Of a stretch of DNA of 64,000 nt, positions 22,006-33,786 are shown piece by piece; the first letter of the stretch is position 1, and each line of letters opens with the position of its first letter. A program made the translations under genes and the position numbers. The stretch covers positions 127,305,621 to 127,369,620 of the forward strand of contig NC_079148.1 of NCBI RefSeq assembly GCF_945859685.1, in the 5' to 3' direction. The notes beneath the pieces were generated by a model. It made no database searches. It was not told the DNA's origin and worked only from the letters and a program-made list of their open reading frames with translations. The DNA comes from Eupeodes corollae. Its lineage: Eukaryota; Arthropoda; Insecta; Diptera; Syrphidae.

Positions 22006-25000
22006 CTCCGGCCCATCAAAATGCTTCATTTTAATCCTCAGGCACATCTAAATGCTTCATTTTGGCCTTCGTTCAAAAACGAAACAATCCAACAGAATCT
22101 AAAGTGCTGACATGGTCTTAAATTGGAAGATTTGTACAGCTTTTTAATTTCAATCCAAATAAATGTTGTAAATGCATATTAATTTATGAATTATTAATGC
22201 TGTATTTTGTTTACTTAAATTATTTGCAGTATGCGCCTCAACTGGTTTAGTATAATTGGAAATGGACAAAAGTGTAACTCAAAATACTTTGTAAAACAAC
22301 AAAACAGACAAGTTTTTCAGCTGTAGTTTGCTTAGAGCATTTTGTTGGCAACGTTAGACAGAGAGAAAAAACTAATCGAGAGGGTCAAATTTCCTCGTCT
22401 CCGTCCCTTCGATACCGCTTACTCCAATTTTTTATAGCGTGTTGAATTCGTATCGGTGTATACATGTTTTCACCTCGGAGAGCAGAAAGAGAATGAGACA
22501 TTTAATATTTCTTTCTCTCTCTGGTTTTCAAAAATTAATTCTAGCAACAAATTTTCGTTTGTCAATAGATTACGGTAAACCTTATAACGGTAGATCGTGG
22601 TGAATTTGTTTTTCCCTTCTCTTTCTCTGAGTTACAGATAGATGGCATTAACAACCAAAACAAGAAAAGATGTGTTCAGAAAGCGTGTAGCAAGGTTAAG
22701 GTTTCTTAGACTAGAATATAAAATATCCATATCTTCTGCAATTGCGGTATCAATCGATATTTTCTGGAATTTAGTATTAACGTAACATTTATTTGTCATG
22801 AATTAGTTTTTCAGGTTTTTTATACACATAAGCTACAATGCACTTTCAGAAAAACTGTAGTTAAAACTTTCCCTCACAAATTTTTTCTTGTCGCTATATA
22901 ACTGAAAGTTAAGAAATAAATAGTTAGAACTGGAAAACTTATAAAAATGATGCATAAGACTTAAATTTTATTTGAAGAACAAATTTGTACATTCATTTCA
23001 CAAAACCACTGACCTAGCGAGAATACAAATATTTTTACTTTTATACAAAAGTATTTTTCGGCTAATGTAGTTAAGCCTTTCAAAGCAACATACTAGCTTA
23101 GTGGAAGCAGTAAGAATAGCTTATCACCTATTCACAAATCTTATGCGATGAAAATTGGTAACAGAAGTTACAAGTTGACGGTTTTTTTATTTAGTCTCTA
23201 CTTAAATCACTTATTTTCAGCATTTTGGAAAGAGATGAATATATAAAAATGTTTTCAATGTTCCTGCGTTGTTTTATTTTAATGATCCATGTTTACATTC
23301 TTTAACTCTCGTTTTCAATGCTCCAGCAACTCTCGCAGCCAAAATTAAGTCGATGAACTCTGAAAATTGAAACAAATCTGTGTTTTTTTTTGCATTTTTT
23401 AACGGTCTGAGCGAAAATTAAACGCATAAACGCATCTAATAATAGAAAAAATAATTGTTGTAGTGCTTTCAGAGTTTTTTGTTTCTAGGTCCTAATTCTA
23501 ATTGGACTGTTGCACCACCTAATTTATTTTACTTACTTAATGATTAAAACTGGCTTTAAATAACTAATTAACATTTGTATTTGTGCGTAATTTAGAATTG
23601 TTTCTAAATCTTCACTGTTCTGGAACCTAACAAGAGTAATTAATTTTATTTCATATTCGAATTATATTACTCCCAAACGAAAACAATGAGACTACCAAAA
23701 AATTGTTTATCCACAGTTTTGAATTTTCTTTGAACACCTCTGAACAGCTGACTACATCCGCCATTTTTCAAAGGTGGACGCCATTTTTTTTTCAATGTGG
23801 AGAGTATGCACATCTTCTTGCATAAGTATTTACATTCATATGCAAGTTTATGTGCAAATCGCAGCTTGTAGGCAAAAAGAGAGCAACCGTCGAAGTTGGT
23901 TCTCTCGTTTAGTTTTTGTCTCTCTGACGTTAGAAGTTCAAGTTGAAACAATAGGCGGGTGCCTCCGTATTTTTTCGTACAGACAATGCTACGAGAAGCA
24001 TACTTGTGAAGTTCCATTGCCAACTTAAGCTAGTTCAGATTCCTATAGATTAGTATTTTTTGAATTAGTAATTTCTAATTAGTAATTTCTAATTCCTAAA
24101 TTAGATTAGTATTTTCAACATTTAAGCAGTTCGGTAATTGCAAGACCAAATTTTAGTTTTGTTTGTTGCAAAAATATTCCTGAAAATTTCTTTTTGAGGG
24201 ACTATGTTAGAGTTAGAATTGTTGTAGTTATATTTTGGAATACAAATTTGAGGGAACCATGTTTTAAAAATAAGTTGCTTTGTGTAAAGCATCTTTAAGG
24301 AATAAAAATAGGCAATATGGTTAAACACAATACCAACTAAATGAGTGCAATAAATAGATTTAAGTAACTTTTTTTATTCCAATATGGGGAAACCCAACAC
24401 CCAATAATTGGGTGCAATTAATACTATTTTTTTTTTCTAAAAAGTTGATGAAGTTTTGCTGAAGCGGAAATTTCTTTAATGAACATACCTTAAATATTAT
24501 TGGCTTTCTTAAAAATATTTTTCTAAGCTAACCTCTGCTTTATATCTGAAAACTATTGTTTACGTATATTTTCTTTTATGTTCTGCATTTATAAAAAGTA
24601 ATCTACGGTGGTATTTATTATTATTAAGAAAAACAAAAACATACGTAAAACTCATTAATTTGTTTTAATTATTAGCATTTTTACTAAACATACCATTCAA
24701 ACAATAATAAGTTAACTTTAACTTTGGTACTTAAACATTTTTAAGGAAGGAATAAAAATTGTATTTTGCGTTAAACAGTGGGAATTCACTAAAAGAAAGT
24801 TCTGTATGCGAACAACAAACATTCATGTCGATTACATGATCTATTGAATGAGTTGTGCATGAATTCAGAACGATTTTTGACGTTTTCATTTTGTGATAAA
24901 CGTCAAAATTTGCATTTTGTTTGCTCTGCATTTATTCAACAAGTTCGCTATAACGGCTAGTTTTTTTGAGAAAGCACTTTTTCATGACAAGAATTACTCT

Positions 25001-25576
25001 TGAAGGATTTGTCAATTCTGATCATAGAAGTTTTTTGAAGGAAAAATGTTGGAGTTTGTAAAAAGTATTACAACTGAACATGTAATAGTTTTTTGGTGTC
25101 ATCCGCAGTTATAAGGCCGATTACCAAATGATAATTGTAGAAACTAGTTTGTAGTGTCTTGTAGTTTTGAAATATGTTTAAACCCATTTAAAAGCAGAAC
25201 CGTAGCTGTGCTTTTTGATGACAAAATCAAATGCTGTCCGAGGACAAAGCTCGTAAAATGATCGAAGTTAGTAGATTAAAATGAATATCTCTCGTATTAT
25301 AGTAATTTTTGATAATCACTGGAAACAACATCATCTCCGATTATCCTTAATATTCATATCTACTCATTAGACTTCAATTTAAAATTAACCTTGATGCGAT
25401 AAAATTTCTTTTTGTTGTTTCGAAATCAATAAAAATAAAATCAATTATTATAATTGACTGGTACGAATGAAATTCTTTTGATTATTCTCATCATTATTCA
25501 AGTTTAATTTGCAGACAAATTATTTATATTAAACTTGTTATTCTACAAAAATTCACAAAATAAATTAATACATATA

Positions 25577-27955
25577 CAGTTGTGTTCATAAAAAAAGCAG
25601 TGCTGGTGAAATTTCATTAAATTGTCAGTTATTTAAATAACAGAAATTTTTACAAAATTGCGGTAAATTTTACCACAACAAGTTTCACCTCCCTTGTTGC
25701 TAACCACCCTTGACGAATTCTTACACTGGCCCCAAAATTCTAGAAGAGTCAGGTAGAAACCTGGACCATCAGTGACCAGTGATCTGCTCTCTTAGCATTT
25801 TGGGAAAGCAGATTTAACAGTTATCACCAAAGTGTGCGAAGGATTCCACACCAACGAACTGTGCGACGGTTGACCCACATATTGGTTGAACGAGATCATC
25901 AAGGCATGAAGACGATACCCATGCCCAACAATGTGTGTAGTAAAGTCACACCAACATTAACTTAGTATGGCCGAGGGCCCATCATAAAGTATTACCGATA
26001 GAAAAATCACTCCAAGAATATCTTGATAACTTTTATTTTAATTATAGGCTTGGCTACCGACTTCCTTCAATACAACGTAAGTAGTTTTTCCTCAACCAAA
26101 ATCTAGCGCGTGTAGGTACTCGGTAATGCGAGGAATTCCACACGATTTTTCCAGAAAGTCTTGACTGGAATGGGTTCGAAAGTGAAGAGCTGAACTCACT
26201 CATTGAGCTACTGGGTGATCGCATCGCATCACCTTTTTAAAGAGATCGCGTGCGATAAAAGATATCTGGCTTCTCGGTCGCACACCTCAATCTTATGGAT
26301 GGAGGAAGTTGCAGGACCGAGACAGATCGATCACCACGCAAAAGGTCTGAGAGGATTGCCTGAGGGCAAGTAGCCGGAAGGGTCAAGCTCGCCATGATGA
26401 TGGCCACTTTTTGAATTGCGCCCAAAGCTTTTGACGAAAGAAAAATTGTGTGAAGGAATTTTTTTGAAAAGACCTACATACATAAAGTAATTTTGTTTCG
26501 TACGATAGTTTTTCTTTAAGTTTCTATTGAGTTAAAGAATTTGTTTTGTTCTGCCGCGGAGAAAAGTTGTGGAAGGACTACGATAGCTGTTGGAGGAAAT
26601 CAAAAAGACGCTAAGTATAGTGTTTTCTGTTGTTTCTAAGAATATTGCTTTTTCTGGTGTTCTTCATTTGTTTCGACCTTCGAGTCGAAGTATTAATTTC
26701 CTGATATTTTTTTCTTATCGAAATAATTTTCTTCGAGTGATTTCTTTTATCGGTTTTTATCATTATATCCATCATTTTCTTTTGCAAAACATTTATCGAG
26801 AATTGACCTTCCGTCAATCTCAATAATTCAATTTGTCTCTTTCTCTTTTATAAAAGATCCTGGTTTTTAATCCCGGCTTCGGCTAAGGTTTTAAAGGCAA
26901 TAAAACATTATTTAAATTTCCTTTCTGGAAAATAAAACCTTTCTTTTATTTCGTAAGTTTATTTGAAGACACATTTTTCAGCTGCTGGTTTTGGTAAACT
27001 TCCAGTAAAAAGTTTCCTGGCGCCCACTATAATCAATACGACTTGAAGAAATTCACCTCGTCGTATTTCGATATCATTTTGATATCAATTTTATTGATCA
27101 CCTTGATTAATAAAATATTCACCTCATCGAAACCCCCCCTTAAGCTGAGCTACCATGCTGGCAATACTTTTATTGCTACCTGTGGTGAATTCTTTTACCT
27201 GTTTGTCAATTGTCATATCGACTGACGTTTCTCGTAAAGTGTCATAATAACTCTCGCGGCACATAGGCGACGTGCAATTTCGATTTTGTTTAATTTTAAA
27301 TAATTTTAAAAAAAATGGAATTTAATTTGCGTTCGATCTTCGACAATATTGGATTCAGAACGTCGGGTCGGTATTACGGTGGAAAAATTTGCAACAAAGT
27401 CAAAATCATGGTTTGCGCAGAAGAAGTTATCCGTTACGGAGTGGCCCGCTCAATCCCCTCGAACTTAAACTCATCAAAAATTTGTGGGGGGATGTTAAAA
27501 ACGCAGTTCATAAAGCAAATCCCAAGAATTCGAAAAATTCGTGGGAAACAGTGCGTGATTCGTGGAACGCAATACCAGTCGATTGGTGTCAGGTTTTAGT
27601 GGACTCGATACCTCGTAGATGCGAAGCATCATAAAAAACAATGGTTATGAAACAAAGTACCAATTGTAAGCTAACATTCTTTGCATACTTTCATATAACT
27701 TATTACAATTTTTCTTTCTTCTGACGTAAAAGATCTAGTACTTTGTCATGCACTGCTATTTTTATGAACAGCCATATATTTAAAAAACGGTTGTTACTGT
27801 GACAAAGCTAACGGTAAAAAATCGATAATACTTATTTTCTGTTATTATGAATTAAATATTTTAGTTTGTTATTAGAAGTTTAATGAAATATTTTATAACG
27901 TTGATATTGAAGGCCTTTTTGTTAGAGAGCACTGCTATTTTTATGAACACAACTG
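25577..27955 (+). mobile_element. Decayed Tc1-like transposon with foreign insert
   Basis: Near-perfect terminal inverted repeats of about 27 bp start CAGTTGTGTTCATAAAAA at both ends, flanked by TA (25575-25576, 27956-27957). A second copy of the right repeat, in the same orientation, lies at about 27750-27770, about 180 bp inside the end, an IR/DR-like layout. Only the C-terminal third of a Tc1 transposase remains (about 27389-27650). The element is much longer than the usual 1.6 kb. The stretch about 25800-27290 does not look like Tc1 and is probably one or more later insertions. Confidence 0.85.
27389..27650 (+). pseudogene. Tc1 transposase C-terminal remnant
   Basis: Several frames give the end of a Tc1 transposase: KSWFAQKKLSVTEWPAQSP (about 27395-27455), NLWGDVKNAVHKANPKN (about 27480-27530), then VRDSWNAIPVDWCQ and LVDSIPRRCEA up to about 27630. 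The catalytic Asp residues upstream are missing. Frameshifts near 27455 and 27630 confirm it is dead. Confidence 0.82.
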
Positions 27956-27957
27956 TA

Positions 27958-28906
27958 TGTATTTATACATTATGTTCAAAGTCCATATATCTACCTATAA
28001 ACATTAATTTTAAGATTTTAAATTGTTGTTAATTAAATAAAAACTCATTTGGTCACCCTACACACGATAATCTCACTTTCAATTTATTCTATATTATTAT
28101 TATATTCATATACACACATAAATTCACCGGTTGATTGTGGTCAGTTAGTAAAACTGTTCTTGGCAGGAGGCGGTGGCGGTGGTGACTGGCGTGGGAAACT
28201 TATTATTATTCATTCATTTTATGTGTTTTAGCGGTTATGCATACGAAACAGTCGTTTTTTTTTTTTCAAAACAATGCATCGTCGTTCATAGCTTCACCAA
28301 ACACCCGGAAAATGATAAATTGTGGCAGATGATTTGTTTCGTTTAAATGAAACGTCACAATTCGTGTAATGAATAGAAATTATCATTTCAAAATGATCAC
28401 GATATCAAGCTTGAGAGAATACTCGTATAAATGCAATTTGAAATTAACTACCTTCCTATCAACCGGCTTAGTATAATTTTTGATGGTATAAGCGTCATTA
28501 TTATTGTTTTTTTGTTTGTTATTAAAAAAGTTATAACACAAATGACAGATAGGTAACTACAATGTAGATTATTAAGTGTTCATGTTCGGTTGGTTTGGTA
28601 TTAGAAAATATGTAAGAAAATATTATTACAATCAAACAGTCAATTTTATCTCCTTATCAAGTATTTATTTCTATTTCGATAATTGCAATGATGTTTGCGA
28701 CCCTATTAAGTATGTAATTAAATCAACTTTAGCGAAACAACTACTGATAACAAATTCATTACATTTTTGAAGTCTCAATTATTTTGTTTAGAATTAAGTT
28801 AATCAGTTTTTTTTTTCATTCTGTGCAAATATAAATGGAATTACAAAAGTTATTGATTCCTGATAAAACAATTGTAATAAGAAAGATAGAAATGATTAAG
28901 TGGAAT
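27958..28906. other. AT-rich DNA without recognisable features
   Basis: No gene is visible. A GGAGGCGGTGGCGGTGGTG stretch near 28166 stands out from the AT-rich background but gives only a short glycine run with no context. Confidence 0.45.
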
Positions 28907-28919
28907 ATTTAGAAATATT
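28907..28919. repeat. Target-site duplication of RTE copy B, left
   Basis: ATTTAGAAATATT, identical to 33231-33243 at the other end of the element. Confidence 0.9.
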
Positions 28920-29226
28920 ACTTACTTACTTAAGGTGGCGCTATAGTCTTGTGTGAACTAGGGCCTCACCCAACAAACTTCTCCATCTAGCTCGGTCCCT
29001 AGCTAGATGTCTCCAGTTTTGCGCTCCAAGTTGGGTGAGGTCACCTTCCGCACTTGTGCACGCGGTCTTCCTCTACTGCGCTGTACAGCCCGTACAGCTC
29101 GTCGTTCCATCTTCTCCTCCACTCCCCTTTTATGCATACGGGACCGTAGATCACACGAAGAACTTTGCTTTCAAAGCGACCCAAGGTGCTTTCATCCGCT
29201 TTTGTCATAGTCCATGCTTCTGCATC

Positions 29227-31600
29227 TTATAGCAGGACGGGGATGATAAGGGCCTTATATAGCAACACTCTGGTCCCTCGAGAGAGGACTTTATCACTCA
29301 ATTGCTTTCTTAGTCCAAAGAAACAGCGGTTAGTAAGAGTTATTCTGCGTTTGATCTCAGCGCTGGTGTTGTTTTCTACGTTTACAGCGGAGCCTAGGTA
29401 GACGAAGTCCTTGACTACCTCAAAGTTACGTCTGTCGATTGTGACGTTTTGACCAAGACGTCGGTGTTGTATGTCCTTTCTAGACGACAGCATTTTTGCG
29501 GACTCTGCCTCAATACTCACAAAAGCCCCATTGACATCACGCTGAGTTCTTCCGATTATGTCAATGTCATCAGCATATGCCAGTAATTGGACAGACTTTT
29601 GAAAGATAGTGCCTCTAGTGTTGATGTGTGAGCTCTGGACTATTCTTTCAAGCACGATGTTAAAAAAAATCACATGGCAGCGCATCACCTTGTCTAAAAC
29701 TTTTTTGACATCGAAAGGTTCTGTTAAGTTGTTTCCAACCTTTATGGAGCAGCGTGAATTCTCCATGGTCATCTCTCACAAACGGACGAGTTTGGCAGGG
29801 ATGCAAAAACCAGACATGGCTCTATACAGCTCGTCCCTGTAGATGCTGTCATATGCGGCCTTGAAATCGATGAAAAGATGGTGGGTGTCGATTTGGTGTT
29901 CTTGGGGTTTTTTCAGGATCTGCAGTAATGTGAATATTTGATCAACTGTGGACTTTCCTGGTCTAAAACCACACTGATAAGGACCTATCAGGCTGTTGAC
30001 GATGGGCTTTAGACGTTCACATATTACGGCAGAGAAGATTTTGTAGGCGGTGTTAAGTAGAGTGATTCCTCTATAGTTCAGGATCGGGCAAACAATACTG
30101 GAGGTTCCATTCATCGGGCATGCTTTCTTCCGACCATATCTTACCAATAAGTTGGTGCATGCTCCTAACCAACTTATCTCCAGCTGCTTCAAAGAGCTCG
30201 GCATTCAAGCCATCCGCTCCAGCGGCTTTATTAGACTTGAGCTTAGATATGGCAATCTTTACTTCGTCTAAGTCGGGAGGACGGGATTGTTGGCTTTCGT
30301 CGTCTATGTTGAATGGATCATCCTGCCTGACAGCGGAATTCAGTTCGTCGTCGCCGTTATACAGTCTGCTGAAGTGGTCCTTCCATAACCTCAGCATTGA
30401 CTGCGGTTCCACTATGATGTTTCCACTTTCGTCTTTGCAGCCTTCGGTTCTAGGTTTATGTGAATTTCGTTTTACCTGTTCATAATACTTTCCTGTTTCA
30501 TAATACTTTCGAACATTCCCGCTTTAATCCTCTCAACATCTTCAAACACACGCTTCTCATGCCCTCTCTTTTTCCATCTGAGAAGTTGGTGTTCCTCTCG
30601 CCTCTTCTGTTCATAGAGCTCATGAGCAGCTCTCGTCCTTTTATGTAGCCTCGCTTTGCGTGCCTGTTGTTTGGCTGCATTTGCCTGCTGACATTCCTCA
30701 TCAAACCAGGGGTTCCTTGTTGGTGGCTGCTTGAAACCCAGCACATCAGAGGCGGCTTCTCTGATTGCATCTTGGCAATGTTGCCAAAGGTTTTCGATAC
30801 ATTGTGTTGGTGGCAGAGAACTTCGAGAGAGGTCACTTGTAACTCGGTCGGAAAAGGACTTGGTGATCTCTAGCGATTGTAGCCGTTCGACGTTGTACCT
30901 TTTCCCAGCACCTCCCTGTTTTGCCTTGGGTCTGGAAATCCACAGTGCTACTTTGGCTAAAACGAGGTAGCGGTTCGTGTCGATGTTGGCTCCTCGGAAA
31001 GTTGGCAATATGGTGAATCTTGTTGACGGCAGATTGATCTGGAGAGCACCAAGTTCCTCTGTGGATGTTGAGGTGTGGAAAAGGCAGCAAAATCTATGAG
31101 CCTGAACCATTGTCGGAAGTGTTGTCGTGCAGGTTGTTCTTCCCGATTATTCCACCAAAGATGTCTTCCCTTCCTAGCTTGACATTAAAATCGCCCAGGA
31201 CTATTTTAATATCGTATCTAGGACACTGCTCATATGTTTTGTCAAAGAGCTCGAAGAACATATTTGTTGTCGTCTTTCTCTTCTGTGGGGGCGTGCGCGC
31301 ATATCAGGCTAATGTTGCCGAATTTAGCCTTGATGGGTATGGTCATGAGGCGCTCATTTATGCACCTATAGCTTAAGACTTCTTGGCTAAGTCTGACTCC
31401 AATGACTAAGCCGCATCCAAATAAGCGCTGTTGGTTTTCTTAGTAGTAGTCACCATAGTAAATATCGCAGTTTTTCATTCTCTCTTTGCCCGGCCCATCC
31501 CATCATATTTCCTGGATGGCGGTGATGTCTGCTTTATAGCGGTCTAAGGCCTCCGCTAATTCTTCGGCCGCACGTGGTCTGTTAAGGGACCTAAAATTCC
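29227..31600 (-). pseudogene. RTE ORF2, copy B, multiply frameshifted
   Basis: Endonuclease pieces lie at about 31600-31065. The linker is at 31110-30472 (NPWFDEECQQANAAKQQ). RT N-terminal blocks are at 30412-30071 (SNKAAGADGLNAELFEAA). RT core blocks follow at 30204-29776 (NYRGITLLNTAYKIF, GPYQCGFRPGKSTVDQ, HHLFIDFKAAYDSIYRDE). The catalytic box and C-terminus are at 29772-29227 (LLAYADDIDIIGR, QHRRLGQNVTIDRR, FVYLGSAV). Domain order is that of an RTE ORF2. At least four frame breaks make it non-functional, although the 13-bp target duplication is still perfect. Confidence 0.82.
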
Positions 31601-32327
31601 ACGTGCATATCCGAAGTTCGTTGTCCTTAATTCGTTTGCGTTGGTTGTCAGCAGTAAATCCGTCCGTATCCGAGGTTTGTTGGTGCTTCGCAACTATGAA
31701 AGCTTTTACGTGGCCAGGAAGTCACCCCGACGCACAACCCCCAACATGGAGGGCCAGATCCTCAGTATAACTCCAAGGATGTGGAGCCGGATAATACCGC
31801 TCCTTATAGGACTGGGCTCCGAATAAGTCGAAGAAGCCCTATAAGGTGTTCACTAAGTAGTTCAACCTTACTGGAACTGTAGAAGCAACCGTTGATTCCA
31901 TCTCAGGAATTCCTCCGCTGCCGTCTGGATAAGGAGAGGTGTCTTAGTGAAAACACCTTGTTTGCTGCAACAACAACTTTCCACTGGGGTTGGAACCCAA
32001 TCTCCAGTTGAGGTACTAGGCATCCGATGTTTACCACGGGGAGGTGAGAGTAGGAGTTGATAGACAGAGGTTGGTGTTGAGAAAAACCTGTGGACGCTTG
32101 TGTCCTTTAGGCCGTGTTTCCACTTGCAAGTCAACTCGCGGAAGTCTTGCAGAAGTTTCTTGCAGTCGCGTTTACATTGTCATGCGAATTCTTGCAATTT
32201 CTTCTGCAATAAATGTCTTGCAAGAAGCTCGCGCAACATACTGTCGCAATTTATTGCAGATGTATTTACACCAGGAGAGCAATTAATGTCGCAAGAAATC
32301 TGGCTGTTTACTTAAGATTGTGAAGTC

Positions 32328-32412
32328 ATGGCGAGAAAACGTCATAGATTAGCAGCTGCGATGATAATTTTATTATTAAAAAAGAAAAAAAGATCAACTT
32401 GGGTTCGAGATT
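32328..32412 (+). pseudogene. Harbinger transposase N-terminal stub (copy 1)
   Basis: Starts at ATG 32328 with MARKRHRLAAAMIILLLKK and continues KKRSTWVRDWI. It is then cut by the nad2 insert at about 32413. Unlike copy 2, the short A-rich stretch here is in frame, so this stub preserves the correct reading of the first exon. Confidence 0.8.
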
Positions 32413-32880
32413 GGATTAAACCAAACATCTTTACGTAAATTAATAACTTTTTCTTCAATTAATCATTTAGGATGAATATTAATAAGTATATATTCAAATG
32501 AATCATTATGAATTACTTATTTTATATTTTATGCATTTTTATGTTTTAATTTAGTATTTTTATTTAATATATTTCAATTATTTCATATAAATCAATTGTT
32601 TTCATTATTTATAATAAAAAAATATTTAAAATTTTCTTTATTTTTAAATTTATTATCTTTAGGGAGATTACCTCCTTTTTAGGATTTATTCCTAAATGAT
32701 TAACAATCCAATATTTAACTTTTAATAATCAATTATTTATAATAACAATTATAATTATTATAACATTATTAACTTTATTTTTTTATTTACGATTATGTTA
32801 TACAGCTTTTATATTAAATTATTATGAAAATAATTGAAATTATAAAATTTATTGAAATAATTTTATAATTAATTTATACT
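32413..32880 (+). pseudogene. nad2: NUMT: mitochondrial nad2 fragment in nuclear DNA
   Basis: About 155 codons of NADH dehydrogenase subunit 2 (complex I, mitochondrial inner membrane), C-terminal half. It reads without a stop in the invertebrate mitochondrial code, where TGA is Trp and ATA is Met. Recognisable blocks are LNQTSLRKL, SSINHLGW, a long hydrophobic run, SLPPFLGFIPKW and LNYYENNW. Five TGA codons fall where Trp is expected (for example HLGW, PKW, NNW). In the standard code those TGAs are stops. GGATT at 32413-32417 is shared by the Harbinger flank and by nad2, a 5-bp microhomology. The right edge is at about 32880. An assembly chimera is possible but unlikely, given the exact fit between two Harbinger arms. 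Confidence 0.9.
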
Positions 32881-32942
32881 TAAACTTCAATTAAACGCAT
32901 AACTTCTTCGCGAGGCCATTCACGACCTTTTATTTTACTCAT
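32881..32942 (-). pseudogene. MADF gene start exon stub (Harbinger copy 1)
   Basis: On the reverse strand, ATG at 32942 opens MSKIKGREWPREEVMRL followed by IEV, the start of a MADF DNA-binding domain. It continues in sequence with the MADF exon of copy 2 (ending near 36049) and is cut after codon 20 by the nad2 insert. Copy 2 has lost exactly this start, so the two copies complement each other. Confidence 0.8.
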
Positions 32943-33230
32943 TTTGTATGTGTAAAGCAAAGACGTCAACCAGCTACTTGCGCGAGATATACGAAACTGT
33001 TTCGATAAGCTGCAAGAACTGTCGCGAGTCGATACAAATGTGTTTAAACTAGCAATTAATTGCACTTGCAAATACTCGCAAGAAGTTATGAAAGTACTGT
33101 CGCGATAGAAATTGCTTGGTAGTTTCCACTTGCAATTCACTGTCGGACAGACTATCGGACATTTATTGCAGAACTTTTCTTGCAAATGGAAACGCGGCCT
33201 TAGAATGCACATGTCTACCATTTGAACATC

Positions 33231-33243
33231 ATTTAGAAATATT
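33231..33243. repeat. Target-site duplication of RTE copy B, right
   Basis: ATTTAGAAATATT, identical to 28907-28919. Confidence 0.9.
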
Positions 33244-33565
33244 GCTGTGAAAAATTATGAGCTTAAAAAAAGTTGTGTTATTATTATTCTAAAAAACTCC
33301 TTTTATCATTTAAGAGTTAAAAAATGTATTTAGAATGTTCTAGAATGAAATTAGGAATAAGTCAACAGAAGACTGGTTTATAAAGAATATATTCACTTAA
33401 AATATTTTTTTTTTCAAATGTTTGATTATTCCGAATGAATGCTCAGATAATGCTTACAGTTACTTAAACATTTTGACAGGTATTACACTTAGCAAAACCA
33501 TTAAAGTAGGAATGAATAGGCACTGTTTTGTTATGTTTTGTACACCGTTGATAAGTTAATTAATT
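33244..33565. other. Short unique spacer between two transposon blocks
   Basis: AT-rich DNA between RTE copy B and Harbinger copy 2. Nothing recognisable. Confidence 0.5.
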
Positions 33566-33786
33566 TAAGGCCGCGTTTCCACTTGCAAGTCAACTCGCGG
33601 AAGTCTTGCAGAAGTTTCTTGCAGTCGCGTTTACATTGTCATGTGAATTCTTGCAATTTCTTCTGCAATAAATGTCTTGCAAGAAGCTCGCGCAACATAC
33701 TGTCGCAATTTATTGCAGATGTATTTACACCAGGAGAGCAATTAATGTCGCAAGAAATCTGGTTGTTTACTTAAAATTGTGAAGTC

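Larger units (their letters stand above)
21402..25574. other. Mostly unique AT-rich DNA
   Basis: Apart from the tRNA-like segment (21671-21726) and the hairpin (21943-22005) listed separately, I see no gene. ORFs of 60-118 codons in the region show no family resemblance and overlap low-complexity DNA. A short imperfect tandem (TTAGTAATTTCTAA) lies near 24065-24095. Confidence 0.45.
32110..33199 (+). mobile_element. Harbinger (PIF) element copy 1, internally deleted and filled with mtDNA
   Basis: A 1090-bp element inserted in the leader of RTE copy B and flanked by TTA duplications (32107-32109, 33200-33202), the Harbinger target. Ends are GGCCGTGTTTCCACTTGCAAG and, inward from the right, GGCCGCGTTTCCATTTGCAAG, the same as copy 2 at 33569-36283. 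The left arm runs to the first 28 codons of the transposase. The right arm begins at codon 20 of the antisense MADF gene. Everything between is gone and replaced by mitochondrial nad2 sequence (32413-32880). Confidence 0.93.
28920..33230 (-). mobile_element. RTE-clade LINE, copy B, full length with target duplication
   Basis: Bounded by a perfect 13-bp duplication ATTTAGAAATATT at 28907-28919 and 33231-33243, so both true ends are known. On the reverse strand the 5' end is near 33230 and the 3' end is a TTAAGTAAGTAAGT tail at 28920-28933. Without the Harbinger inserted at 32110-33199 (plus its TTA duplication) the element is about 3.2 kb. It matches copies A (15332-18863) and C (44981-46878). 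Confidence 0.92.

Noticed and set aside
23667..24028. Two overlapping ORFs of 84-118 codons on opposite strands
   Set aside because: No recognisable domain, no splice context, and they overlap each other in unremarkable DNA.
26480..27020. Possible solo LTR ending before a TGGCGCCC primer-like site
   Set aside because: No matching second LTR, no TG...CA ends and only an 8-bp primer-site match; kept only as a lead for the unexplained insert.
28049..28231. Short ORF with a glycine run (GGGGGG)
   Set aside because: An isolated repeat-like stretch without flanking conserved sequence.
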